Source: Lolium rigidum (Eukaryota > Streptophyta > Magnoliopsida > Poales > Poaceae). Taken from it: DNA of 64,000 nt. Location of the stretch: the NCBI RefSeq assembly GCF_022539505.1, contig NC_061508.1, positions 343,865,484 through 343,929,483 of the forward strand, given 5' to 3'. How positions within the stretch are numbered: position 1 is the first letter of the stretch; each line of letters begins with the position of its first letter. A program made the position numbers and the translations under genes. Positions 12,011 through 23,530 of this stretch are shown here, one piece after another. The notes beneath the pieces were generated by a model. The model saw only the letters and a list, made by a program, of their open reading frames with translations, did not search any database and was not told where the DNA came from.

Positions 12011-13267
12011 CCCCCTGACCTGCCCTTCCGCCTACTTAAAGCCTTCGTCGCGAAACCCCCAGTACCGAGAGCCACGATACGGAAAACCTTCCAGAGACGC
12101 CGCCGCCGCCAATCCCATCTCGGGGATTCAGGAGATCGCCTCCGGCACCCTGCCGGAGAGGGGAATCATCTCCCGGAGGTCTCTTCATCGCCATGATCGC
12201 CTCCGGATCGATGTGTGAGTAGTTCACCCCTGGACCATGGGTCCATAGCAGTAGCTAGATGGTCGTCTTCTCCCCATTGTGCTATCATGTTAGATCTTGT
12301 GAGCTGCCTATCATGATCAAGATCATCTATTTGTAATCCTTCATGTTGTGTTTGTTGGGATCCGATGAATATTGAATACTATGTCAAGTTGATTATCAAT
12401 TTATCATATATGTTATTTATGTTCTTGCATGCTCTCCGTTGCTAGTAGTGGCTCTGGCCAAGTTGATACTTGTGACTCCAAGAGGGAGTATTTATGCTCG
12501 ATAGTGGGTTCATGCCTCCATTAAATCTGGGACGAGTGACAGTAAAGTTCTAAGGTTGTGGATGTGCTTGTTGCCACTAGGGACAAAACATCGATGCTTT
12601 GTCTAAGGATATTTGTGTTGATTACATCACGCACCATACTTAATGCAATTGTCTCGTTGTTTACAACTTAATACCGGAGGGGTTCGGATGATAACCTCGA
12701 AGGTGGACTTTTTAGGCATAGATGCATGCTTGGATAGCGGTCTATGCACTTTGTCGTAATGCCTCGATTAAATCTCATAGTACTCATCATGATATATGTA
12801 TGTGCATTGTTATGCCTTCTTTATTTGTCAATTGCCCAACCGTAATTTGTTCACCCAACATCTCGCTATCTTATGGGAGAGACACCGCTAGTGATCTCGT
12901 GGACCCCGGTCCTATTCTTTACATCCGAAATACAAAACTGCCGCAATTGTTCTTTACCGTTCTTCGCAAACAACCATCATCATCCACACTATACATCTAA
13001 TCCTTTGTTTACGAGCAAGCCGGTGAGATTGACAACCTCGCTATTACGTTGGGGCAAAGTTCTGTGATTGTGTTGTGCAGGTTCCACGTTGGCGCCGGAA
13101 TCCCTGGCGTTGCGCCGCACTACACTCCTCCGCCATCAACCTTCAACGTGCTTCTTGACTCCTACTGGTTCGATTAAACCTTGGTTTCTTACTGAGGGAA
13201 ACTTGCTACTGTGCGCATCACACCTTCCTCTTGGGGTTCCCAACGGACGTGTCAACTACACGCATCA
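12011..13267 (+). repeat. Right-hand part of solo LTR A
   Basis: After CCCCC the sequence TGACCTGCCCTTCCGCC continues the LTR exactly where B interrupted it and runs to CGCATCA at 13267, followed by AGCCC. Confidence 0.85.
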
Positions 13268-13419
13268 AGCCCCAACACTCACCTCACTCCAAAACGGTCT
13301 GCATGGTCTGGAGACACCGTGGCGCCACCCCTTGCTGCCCCTCTCGCCCGATCACGAGATGCCGCACCATCCCCATGTCCGCGCGTGCACCTGGCTCACC
13401 ATGGACGCGTCGCAGTGGA

Positions 13420-13425
13420 TATAAA
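13420..13425 (+). promoter_or_regulatory. TATA box of the element C LTR
   Basis: TATAAA in GTGGATATAAACTCC, about 250 bases upstream of the primer site, within GC-rich LTR sequence. Transcription would start roughly 30 bases further on. Confidence 0.55.
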
Positions 13426-13649
13426 CTCCCAGACCCTCTTGAGAGCTCCCCCTTCAGCATCAGACTCCCCTCCCACTACTCAGATCAAGACCTGGCGGAA
13501 AGAGGCCAGCTCTCTCCATGTTGCTCATACTCGCCGATGAGCACCCCCGTAGCATGGTGAAGGTTGTCGTCGCACTCGTCGCCTGTTTCTCTCCCCTCTG
13601 TATCGTCCTCGCGTCGTTCTCATCGTCTCTACCACCATCATGGTAAGTA

Positions 13650-13657
13650 GCCGACCT
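13650..13657 (+). promoter_or_regulatory. Possible 5' splice site in the element C leader
   Basis: ATG|GTAAGT, a strong match to the plant donor consensus, lies about 20 bases before the primer site. No partner acceptor was identified, so use is speculative. Confidence 0.3.
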
Positions 13658-13670
13658 TCTGCACAATTTC

Positions 13671-13690
13671 TGGCGCCGTTGCCGGGGAGA
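13671..13690 (+). promoter_or_regulatory. Primer-binding site of element C (tRNA-Asp type)
   Basis: Same TGGCGCCGTTGCCGGGGAGA as element B, although the LTR upstream is unrelated in sequence. This places C in the same Athila-type group. Confidence 0.75.
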
Positions 13691-13852
13691 TCAAGACACG
13701 CTGCAAGGGGAGTCTCCACTTCCAATCTCTTTACTTTGTTTTTGTCTTGCTTTACTTTATTTACTACTTTGTTTGCTGCATTATATCAAAACACAAAAAA
13801 ATTAGTTACTTGCATTTACTTTATTTAGTTTGCTTTATTTACTACTGCTAAA

Positions 13853-14104
13853 ATGGGTACTGTTGAGAATACTAAGTTGTGTGACTTCACTAGCACAAAT
13901 AATAATGATTTCCTATGCACACCTATTGCTCCACCTGCTACTACAGCAGAATTATTTGAAATTAAACCTGCTTTACTGAATCTTGTTATGAGAGAGCAAT
14001 TTTCTGGTGTTAGTTCTGATGATGCTGCTGCCCATCTTAATAATTTTTTTGAACTATGTGAAATGCAAAAGTATAAGGATGTAGATGGTGGCATTATGTG
14101 GTGA
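13853..14104 (+). pseudogene. Gag N-terminus of element C, truncated by insertion
   Basis: The ORF opens at ATG 13853 after a leader like that of B. Residues about 30-75 (FEIKPALLNLVMREQFSG, AAAHLNNFFELCEMQK) match the start of the Athila-type gag domain, which typically reads F-LK--F---V----F-G followed by H-NFLE-C. The reading frame is cut at 14097, where the TGTGGTGACC terminus of the minus-strand LTR D2 begins. The last few residues to the stop at 14104 come from the inserted LTR. The remainder of gag and all of pol of element C are not seen on the other side of the gap. Confidence 0.75.
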
Positions 14105-15129
14105 CCCTGCATACCACTGCATGTTGTAGTATGCCAGTCGTTGATATAACATTCACGAAGTACCATTCCGCAAATATTACATCCCTCAGAGTAGTACAAC
14201 AGAACATAGCAGGGTCCATAACTCATTCACATATTATTACAATTAACATACACATGTCGTCTTGGAGCTCCTCTTGGGTCCTAAGAGGAATACTCCTGGG
14301 TTCGAGGTGAACCCAACTTAACTTACAATACCGGAGTTTCATTAAACTAAACATTTATTCCATCGAGCGGCTAAATACTAAGAGTTCAGGCTGCTCGGTT
14401 ACTACTACTAGCGGATATCCCTAGACTTGTTCTCCTCCGGAAGCCTCTCCGGATCCGTAGACGATGAGGTAGTCTACGCCTTCAACTCCTCCTGAGAGGT
14501 CTGGTTCCTCGTAGCCGATGATCTCGGCTCCTTCATTGCTGTCGTAGTCCTCCTCCAAACGATTCAGACAATCTAAGCATGGGATTTAAGAGTGGTATGA
14601 GTACGAGCATACTCAACAAGTTCATTATAGATAAGAGGTGTTTAATGCACTAGCTACGATATTAGACCAGAAGGTCTAATACCAATGCAGGTTTTGGTAA
14701 ACATTTCTTCAAGAGATTGCTTTTATTTCAAAGAGCTATGTCCGTCAGCCTTCACCGGTTTACTAGAACTTCATGGAGCTCCTTTCCGGCCGCGTTCGCA
14801 GTTCCTCAATCCCGGAACAGGGAGTGACAGGTCACAGTTCTTTACACTCTGCAGAGGTGTGTTGCTTTACCCATAAGAGATCTTATCCTTGGTGCCAACC
14901 GGGCAGCTTTCCCGTCCACACTTCCTTTGGTGTGAGGCCCGGTATAAGGTCTAGCCAATCATGTTCCTCCGCTACCTCGAACACCCACCCTTTGTTGCAT
15001 GCCCCGACCCTGGGTCCACGTCGGTCCCATTATTCCCGTAGATTTCAAGGTGGACCCCGACCACGACAACGGTGCTGGGCTCTACCATACACTCCTACGC
15101 CGGTAGCTGCAACCCATCCTAGACCGCAA

Positions 15130-15275
15130 TACCGTGGGGACTTAGGACTCCCCAGCCTCACCATCTTGCTCCTTCGGGCGACAAGTGTACTACGGACTAT
15201 GCCGTGGGGACTTAGGACTCCCCAGCCTCACCAGCTTGCCCCCTTGGATTACAAGTGTACTACGGTAAAGCGCAT
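15130..15275 (-). repeat. Tandem 68-bp-type hairpin repeat in LTR D2
   Basis: Two copies of a unit containing GTGGGGACTTAGGACTCCCC follow each other. The homologous pair occurs in the LARD LTRs (46201-46336 and 55541-55676). Confidence 0.7.
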
Positions 15276-16679
15276 CCGTTGATGAACGAGAGGTGGAAAC
15301 ACTTTTGACTACTCCGTCCCACTCCGGATCTTATGGTTAACACGGGTATTACGGCACAAGAATCACTGGCGACATTTGTTGTTTAATCCTAGATGGATAT
15401 AACCCGTGCAATGGAACCTCCACCATATCAACACAATCCATGGTTCCATTGCCCACCACATAGTCATATTCATAGTTATGAAAGTAGTGGTTTTGATTTT
15501 TATGCAATAGTGATAACCATAATACTTTGCAAGTAATTTGATAGAAATACTCAAATGACATGAGTAAGTGATGAACTTGCCCGAACACTGCAAAGTTCTG
15601 CAGTTGGAAGGTATGGACTGACCCTTGTCCTCTGGTTCTGAAAAATAGCATCATTGTCCGATAAGGGCAATGGTTAAAGAAGCAATTATGCATGATTCCA
15701 ATTTTAGGGTTTGTTCCCCCCTTCCGATGTTGTTATTATTTCGTGTAAGAGGTTGATACTAAGAATAATTTGGGAATACTTGATCTTAAGTAAAATACAA
15801 CCTTGAAATGTTGTCAAGGTGTTTTTTAAAGTTCAAAAGAATTTATGGACTTATTTTCATTATTGAAAATAATCTAGGTGATTTAAATGATTATTTTAAT
15901 CATCAAATGAAGACTTATTCTTAATTGTCTTCCAAAATTCCCTTTTGTATTTTATTATGATAGAGAATTTTATGCTGATCTATTTTCATATTTTTAATTA
16001 TTTTTTTAGAGCTATTAAACATTTATGGTGCAATTTCAAAGTTTACGCATTTTAAAGAATTGTGAAATGACACAATTGCCCCCGGGCCCACATGTCGGTG
16101 AGGCCCGGTGGGTTAGGTCGAACCGACCGGCCTGGTCCGGCTCGACCAGCTCCACTCCTCTCTCTCCCTCTCACGCGCGACGAACCCTAACCCTAATCCC
16201 TCTGCGGCGATTCGCGTCGCCACCGCCGTCGCCGCTCGATTCCGGCGAGCTCCGCGGAATCGGCCCCCGCCATGATGCGCAATCGACGCGCCTCACGACG
16301 GCGGTCATCTTCATCCGCATCGATCTAGAGCGGTGCTGCTCCAGCTCGTCTTCGACCTCCCTTGCGGCGGCTAGGGTTACGGGATCTTGGTGATCCCGCT
16401 GCTCACTGGGCTCCAGGCGCGGTGGCGCCGCCGTGGGCCTCGCCACGGTGGTGTGGGGCGCTACGGCGCTTGTCGGCGCATGGCCTGGCCTGGCCAGGTG
16501 CTACCGAGCACTCGGCGCGCGCCGCCGTGGTCGCCATGGCCGCATCTGCTCGTCTGCTTGCCCCGGGTATGTGCGCCACCTCCTGCTCTCTCACTCCTTT
16601 GCCTGTTCTACTCCTTCCCTTCCTCTTCTCCGTCTAGCTTGGTCACGAGTTTGCCGTGCCTCATAGAGGTGCGGCCATG

Positions 16680-16815
16680 CCGTGGTGCTGCTGCTGTTCT
16701 GCTCGTGCTACTGTGCTGCTGCTACGCCGCTTGGGTTGCTGCGCTAGCCGTTGTGCTAGCCCTACTGCTGTGCTGCTGTTGCTGCTGTGCTGCTCATGCT
16801 GTTCATGCTACTGCC
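16680..16815. repeat. CTG/TGC-rich low-complexity tract
   Basis: Repeated TGCTGCTGC and GTGCTGCTG stretches inside LTR D2. They generate long leucine- and cysteine-rich chance frames. Confidence 0.6.
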
Positions 16816-18319
16816 TCTACTGTCCTTGGCTATTATTGCCCTGGCCATGCCAGTGCTTGCCATTCTTGCTAGATTCTTGCTCTGTGCTTCTGTTCATGTT
16901 ATTATGCTTGCCAGTCACTCATGTGTGTTCATGTATGCTTCCCTGGTTCACTGCTGTGAGTGATTCTTGCTATTTAGCAAGTACCAGTGCTGCTTGGTGG
17001 GTGATTAGAGATTGTTGGCTCTTGGTAGGCTCAGCCTTGTTTAATTGTGGTCCATATACATCAATTCCCTGATGATATGCTTCTGGATACAATCATAAAA
17101 TGGTTTATGTGATCATCTGTGATTCAATTCTTGCTTAACTGTGGCTGTTTATTTTATACGATTCATGTGTTGATGCCAGTGATGCCCTAGCATGCCCTAG
17201 CATGCCAGTTGCTTGTAAAAGCTGTTGTGTCTCTTCAGTGCTTCAATTCTGTTCAATCTATGATGTATGTGTATCACACAGGCTGATCTTAGTGTGTCTT
17301 GGTGCTTACTTAAACAGCGGTTGTTGCTTGCAATGATCCATTGGATCATCGAGCAAAGCCCCGGTGCTTTGATTTATTTGTGTTGTTCACTTATCCGTGT
17401 TGCCTGAATTTTTCGAAGTGGATAAGTGATGTGAGCTGCTTTGCGATTGTGATCATCCTATTAAATGTGTTAGGGCTAGATGGATGCCAACACTTAGTTG
17501 AGTACCCTAGCCCTCTACCGAATCCCAAATGGATAATGATGTGTGGTTCTTGTGCTCTGGCTCGGGGTTGAGGTGGCTCGGCAGCACTTGTGATGCTGTC
17601 ATGGTTGCTCCCCTCTCTGTGGCATGCTATGGTTTATGATTGCTTGCTGGAATGGGATAGCTGCTTACTGGCTTGATCCAATATTGGCCTTCTAGTGGGC
17701 TTTTGATGTTGACAAAGTATATAGACAAGAAATTGTCTATAATCTGATGGCATAAACAGCTGTAGGTGCTAAGTGTGTGTGGGCTAGGCTAGCTGTGACT
17801 TCATCTTTTGTTGGATTTCTTCGGTTATGCATTAATTTGCATAAGCTGTTGTTCCCATCCGATGATTGCCTAGTGATCTTTACCCATATTTGCTTGCACC
17901 AAATGGCTTTGTAGTCAAATGATGACACAAACAGGGTTTCATACCCTTTTGTTTTGATTCTGTGATGCATGTGTATGCTTATTGATGAGCAAAGCATGTG
18001 TTTGCTCAGGTTCTTTTGTGTATACCTCACTCCGGCTCCTAGAAATGTTGTTGGTGTAGAGGGTTTGCTTCTGTGATGATCTTATGCTTGCCCCTGCTCC
18101 TCCTAGCAAGCTCGTGGTGCTTGGATTCAGTTACGTGGTCTGTGAAGATTTGTTGAACAGCAGTGGCTGTTCAACCTGTTCTTGTGTTCCCTGTTCTTGT
18201 GTTCTTGTGAACTTACCCAGCTGCTGTCTGTCGATGAGCTGCTGGTTCTGGCGGTGGAAAAGGTTTTATATGAACCTTGTGTTGATCTCCTGGTCGACAG
18301 CAAGGCCTGGCCTCTCTTG

Positions 18320-18421
18320 GTGACACACAGAGCTGTGTGTGTGTGTTGTGCTGCATGCACACCTGCTTGGTGAGCGATCCGGCTGTGTGTGTGTGCACAT
18401 GCTTGGTATCCGGCTTGTGTC
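18320..18421. repeat. TG-rich imperfect tandem repeat at the gap edge
   Basis: Two GTGTGTGTG blocks alternate with CATGCTTGGT/CCTGCTTGGT and ATCCGGCT, a short tandem repeat that stops at the run of Ns. Confidence 0.6.
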
Positions 18422-18521
18422 NNNNNNNNNNNNNNNNNNNNNNNNNNNNNNNNNNNNNNNNNNNNNNNNNNNNNNNNNNNNNNNNNNNNNNNNNNNNNNN
18501 NNNNNNNNNNNNNNNNNNNNN
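18422..18521. other. Assembly gap of 100 N
   Basis: Exactly 100 unknown bases, a size commonly used for gaps of unknown length. Sequence to the left is minus-strand LTR D2. Sequence to the right is the plus-strand protease end of element E, so at least the 5' LTR and 5' coding part of E are missing here. Confidence 0.95.
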
Positions 18522-18874
18522 GTATGCCCCATTCAATTACGTATTGCTATTTGGATGTTAATCTCGCTGATAATGCTAAAAAGAAACCTTTGGGGAAAGT
18601 TGATAATGTTCATATTATGGTTAACAATAACCTTGTCCCCGTTGATTTTGTTGTCTTGGATATTGAATGCAATGCATCTTGCCCCATTATATTGGGAAGA
18701 CCTTTTCTTCGAACCGTTGGTGCCACTATTGATATGAAGGAAGGTAATATTAAATATCAATTTCCTCTCAAGAAAGGTATGGAACACTTCCCTAGAAAGA
18801 GAATGAAGTTGCCTTATGATTCTATTATTAGAACAAATTATGATGTTGATGCTTCGTCTCTCGATGTTACTTGA
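18522..18874 (+). CDS. C-terminal protease fragment of element E
   Basis: The frame is open from the gap to TGA at 18872-18874. PVDFVVLDIEC followed by PIILGRPFLRTVGATID is the C-terminal half of the retropepsin-like aspartic protease of Athila/gypsy elements (family pattern PVDFVVLDM... ILGRPFLAT). The catalytic DTG/DSG part would lie in the gap. After the protease there are only about 45 residues, ending NYDVDASSLDVT, the same tail as in B and F. Reverse transcriptase, RNase H and integrase do not follow. The protein is therefore a gag-protease type or protease-only derivative. Its N-terminus is unknown. Confidence 0.75.
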
Positions 18875-21453
18875 GTTACACTTTACGCGCCTAGGCTGAA
18901 AGGCGTTAAAGAAAAGCGCTTATGGGAGACAACCCATGTTTTTACTCCAGTATTTTTTTTTATATTTGTGTCTTGGAAGTTGTTTACTACTGTAGCAACC
19001 TCTCCTTATCTTAGTTTTATGTTTTGTTGTGCCAAGTAAAGTCTTTGATAGAAAAGTAAGTACTAGATTTGGATTACTGCGCAGTTCCAGATTTCTTTGC
19101 TGTCACGAATCTGGGTCTATCTCCCTGTAGGTAGCTCAGAAAATTAAGCCAATTTACGAGCTTGATCCTCAGATATGTACGCAACTTTCATTCAATTTGA
19201 GCATTTTCGTTTGAGCAAGTCTGGTGGCCTAATAAAATCCATCTTTACGGACTGTTCTGTTTTGACAGATTCTGCCTTTTATTTTGCATTGCCTCTTTTG
19301 CTATGTTGGATGAATTTCTTTGATCCATTAATGTCCAGTAGCTTTATGCAATGTCCAGAAGTGTTAAGAATGATTGTGTCACCTCTGAACATGTGAATTT
19401 TTATTATGCACTAACCCTCTAATGAGTTGTTTCGAGTTTGGTGTGGAGGAAGTTTTCAAGGATCAAGAGAGGAGTATGATGCAATATGATCAAGGAGAGT
19501 GAAAGCTCTAAGCTTGGGGATGCCCGGTGGTTCACCCCTGCATATTCTAAGAAGACTCAAGCGTCTAAGCTTGGGGATGCCCAAGGCATCCCCTTCTTCA
19601 TCGACAACATTATCGGGTTCCTCCCTCGAAACTATATTTTTATTCAGTCACATCTTATGCACTTTGCTTGGAGCGTCGGTTTGTTTTTGTTTTTTGTTTT
19701 GTTTGAATAAAATGGATCCTAGCATTCACTTTATGGGAGAGAGACACGCTCCGCTGTAGCATATGGACAAGTATGTCCTTAGGCTCTACTCATAGTATTC
19801 ATGGCGAAGTTTCTTCTTCGTTAAATTGTTATATGGTTGGAATCGGAAAATGCTACATGTAGTAACTCTAAAATGTCTTGGATAATTTGATACTTGGCAA
19901 TTGTTGTGCTCATGTTTAAGCTCTTGCATAATATACTTTGCACCCATTAATGAAGAAATACTTAGAGCTTGCTAATTTGGTTTGCATATTTGGTTTCTCT
20001 AGAGTCTAGATAACATCTAGTATTGAGTTTTGAACAACAAGGAAGACGGTATGGAGTCTTATAATGTTTACCATATGTCTTTTATGTGAGTTTTGCTGTA
20101 CCGTTCATCCTTGTGTTTGTTTCAAATAACCTTGCTAGCCTAAACCTTGTATCGAGAGGGAATACTTCTCATGCATCCAAAATACTTGAGCCAACCACTA
20201 TGCCATTTGTGTCCTACCTACTACATGGTATTTATCCGCCATTCCAAAGTAAATTGCTTGAGTGCTACCTTTAAAATTCCATCATTCACCTTTGCAATAT
20301 ATAGCTCATGGGACAAATAGCTTAAAAACTATTGTGGTATTGAATATGTACTTATGCACTTTATCTCTTATTAAGTTGCTTGTTGTGCGATAACCATGCT
20401 TCGGGGGACGCCATCAACTATTCCTTGTTGAATATCATGTGAGTTGCTATGCATGTCCGTCTTGTCTGAAGTAAGAGAGATCTACCACCTTCATGGTTGG
20501 AGCATGCATATTGTTAGAGAAGAACTTTGGGCCGCTAACTAAAGCCATGATTCATGGTGGAAGTTTCGGTTTGGACATATATCCTCAATCTCATATGAGA
20601 ATAATAATTGTTGCCACATGCTTATGCATTAAAGAGGAGTCCATTATATGTTGTCCATGTTGTCCCGGTATGGATGTCTAAGTTGAGAATAATCAAAAGC
20701 GAGAAATCCAAAATGCGAGCTTTCTCCTTAGACCTTTGTACGAGGCGGCATGGAGGTACCCCATTGTGACACTTGGTCAAAACATGTGCATTGCAAAGAT
20801 CCGGTAGTCCAAGCTAATTAGGACAAGGTGCGGGCACTATTAGTATACTATGCATGAGACTTGCAACTTGTAAGATATAATGTACATAACTCATATGCTT
20901 TATTACTACCGTTGACAAAATTGTTTCATGTTTTCAAAATAAAAGCTCTAGCACAAATATAGCAATCGATGCTTTCCTCTTTGAAGGACCATTCTTTTTA
21001 CTTTTATGTTGAGTCGGTTCACCTATCTCTCTCCACCTCAAGAAGCAAACACTTGTGTGAACTGTGCATTGATTCCTACATACTTGCATATTGTACTTGT
21101 TATATTACTCTATGTTGACTATTATCCATGAGATATACATGTTACAAGTTGAAAGCAACCGCTGAAACTTAATCTTCCTTTGTGTTGCTTCAATACCTTT
21201 ACTTTGATTTATTGCTTTATGAGTTAACTCTTATGCAAGACTTATTAATACTTGTTTTGAAGTACTATTCATGAAAAGTCTTTGCTTTATGATTCACTTG
21301 TTTACTCATATCATTACCATTGTTTTGATCGCTGCATTCACTACATATGTTTACAAATAGTATGATCAAGGTTATGATGGCATATCACTTCAGAAATTAT
21401 CTTTGTTATCGTTTTACTCGCTCGGGACGAGCAGAACTAAGCTTGGGGATGCT
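18875..21453 (+). other. 3' untranslated region of element E
   Basis: Collinear with the B 3' UTR, including the GCGCTTATGGGAGACAAC block and CTTGGGGATGC at 19513-19523, 19570-19580 and 21442-21452. Like B it lacks the 112-bp duplication of F and G. Confidence 0.75.
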
Positions 21454-22524
21454 TGATACGTCTCCGACGTATCGATAATTTCTTATGTTCTATGCCATAT
21501 TATTGATGATACCTACATGTTTTATGCACACTTTATGTCATATTCGTGCATTTTCCGGAACTAACCTATTAACAAGATGCCGAAGTGCCAGTTCCTGTTT
21601 TCTGCTGTTTTTGGTTTCAGAAATCCTAGTAACGAAATATTCTCGGAATTGGACGAAACAAAGACCCAGGGGCCTATTTTTCCACTAAGTTAGTTGCCCG
21701 TTCAACTTTTGTCCTATGAACGGTATTTTAATCATTCTCTTTAGAAAAGATTTGCAAGCGCCAAATGATTCAAAAATCAAATGACTCCAAAAATCCATTT
21801 GCATGGAGTTCCTTCATGCGTTCCTTTCTAACATGACCTAAATGGCGGTTCCACAAATAAGTGGAATTCAAATAATTTGCCTTATGGCATTTTAGCGTCA
21901 GTGTTATGTATGTGTGTTTCACCATTAAGATTTATAATAACTTATCCATCGTATATGGAGTAGTGTCATAATTTGAACAACTCATTGTTTTCATTTGACC
22001 GAAGCAAAATAACAATTATTAAGTTCTTTATTATAAATTCTAAGGGCTAGATAGAATGCTAACGACGAACATAATAACACTTTATTTTGTTCCAGTCGTG
22101 CATTCCTATCATATTCCTTGTCGATCACTTAGGCCATTGTATTCTTGTATTGCGTTGTTTTGTATGACACTTCATACCAACCAATATAGTACTAATACCC
22201 AAGAATTTCTTAGTGTGACTTAACTAGGAATACAACCATAACATGTATATCATTTATATACACCTGAGCTAGACTTTCTAGTCTTTTCTTTTCTTTTTGC
22301 CAAAATATCTTTTGCAGTTTCTCTTTTAGCTTTCCTCATTATTCAGAAAAAACACTTCAACATCAATAACTTCTAGGTTTGTTGGTCTAATACCAATAAC
22401 CTTGAGGTTCTTATTTTGAAGTTGATCATCATATGACAAGTGTTCTAGATTTCACTTATTAGTAACTATGATGAACAATTTCACTCATAATTTTATCCAT
22501 CAATTCATGACAATTTTTTTGAGA

Positions 22525-22690
22525 CCATGTCTGTACATGCTAGGCTCATAAAGTTTAACCTTAGTATTCGTATGTGCAAATCTGGCTTGCACCCTTGTAA
22601 GCACACGTAGAATCTATAACACCCGATCATCACGTGATGCTTCGATACGACGAGTCTTAGCAACGGTGCATACTAAGGATGATAACTTCA
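22525..22690. repeat. Diverged direct repeat, copy 1, in the copia fragment
   Basis: CCATGTCTGTACATGCTAGG and the following roughly 165 bases recur in diverged form at about 23370-23530. Confidence 0.6.
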
Positions 22691-23369
22691 TGGATATGCG
22701 AATATCGTTAGTGCTCCAATAGTTGGAGGATTGTGACGCCTCGGCGTCTTCAACCTTCATACATTCCCATAAAACTTATGAGTTTATGTAGTCTCACCAA
22801 ATTATATTCTATCATCTTGCAATAAGGTCTTAGATATCACATATATCTCATACCTTGATTATTTCTGAAAACTAAATTTTCAGCTCCTTAATTTTCAAAC
22901 AAATTTGAACTTCAAGTTTGACGGAGACAAGATAACTTTAGGTACTAATTGAAACCATAGATCTTTGAATCAACAATGTGAGGTTTACTAAAAGTTTGCA
23001 ATAGGACTTAATCAATTCTTGATTCTTTAACAATACGGTACCAATCCGTAAAGTTTCTTGTCAGATTTTAACATTATTTCTATCTCAATTACAAGACTAG
23101 CACATGGTAGAAAACGGATGCCAATACTACAAAATTAATTCAAAATACTACTCAGACTATGTTTATGATAATTAGTTCATGTTTTAATCTAATTACTAAT
23201 GAACTCCCACTTAATACAACATCCCTCATAGTTGTTAAGTGGTACACGATCCAAATCCACTACACCAAAACCGATCATCACGTGAGATGATGTAGCTTCA
23301 ATAGTGAACATCAAAATGTTGATCATATCATCCATATGACTCGTGTTCAACCTTTCGGTTTCCGTTGTC

Positions 23370-23530
23370 CCGAGGCCATGTCTGTACATGCTAGGCTCGT
23401 CAAGCAAACCCAAGTATTCCGCGTGTGCAACATGGCTTACACCCGTTGTATGTGAACGTTGAATCAATCACATCCGATCATCACGAGATGCTACGAAACG
23501 ACGATCTGTACAACGGTGCATACGAGGGGA
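23370..23530. repeat. Diverged direct repeat, copy 2, in the copia fragment
   Basis: Second copy of the segment at 22525-22690. Shared blocks include CCATGTCTGTACATGCTAGG, CCGATCATCACG and CAACGGTGCATAC. Confidence 0.6.

Larger units (their letters stand above)
4950..13267 (+). mobile_element. Solo LTR A (Athila-type), interrupted by element B
   Basis: LTR A runs 4950-5301 and 12016-13267, about 1.6 kb in total. It starts TGATACGTCTC and ends CGCATCA. Both sides are followed or preceded by AGCCC, and no internal region or second LTR belongs to it. It is therefore a solo LTR left by LTR-LTR recombination. It is interrupted by element B, a member of the same family, with its own CCCCC duplication. 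The LTR carries a GC-rich middle and the conserved tail shared with B, F and G. Confidence 0.85.
2675..13665 (+). mobile_element. Element C: 5' LTR of an Athila-type gypsy element, split by A and B
   Basis: The LTR starts TGTAACACCC at 2675 and is interrupted at 4949/4950. It resumes at 13273 after the duplicated target AGCCC and ends about GCACA (13665), just before the primer site. Without the insert it is about 2.67 kb. The 5' part is AT-rich. The part after the insert is GC-rich and carries TATAAA at 13420-13425. The exact 3' LTR base is inferred from the TG...CA rule. No matching 3' LTR lies in the window. Confidence 0.7.
14097..18421 (-). mobile_element. D2: minus-strand LTR related to the LARD LTR, running into the gap
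   Basis: The block begins TGTGGTGACCC, the reverse complement of the GGTCACCACA LTR end seen at 47350 and 62956. The first 1.6 kb is a diverged homologue of LARD sequence 45700-47350, including the 68-bp tandem hairpin repeat. Further in it departs from the LARD: an AT-rich part (15700-16020), a GC-rich leader (16060-16560), a CTG-rich part (about 16680-16815) and a TG-rich end at the gap. No primer site adjoins 14097, so this is the outer end of an LTR. Frames within it are chance frames. Confidence 0.7.

Noticed and set aside
16185..16200. ACCCTAACCCTAATCCC as telomere-like repeat
   Set aside because: Only two to three units, located in an LTR leader. Scattered ACCCTA is frequent in these LTRs and no array is present.
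16025..17072. Leucine/cysteine-rich and arginine-rich frames as secreted or membrane proteins
   Set aside because: They come from CTG-rich low-complexity sequence and the leader of LTR D2. No domain and no consistent frame were found.
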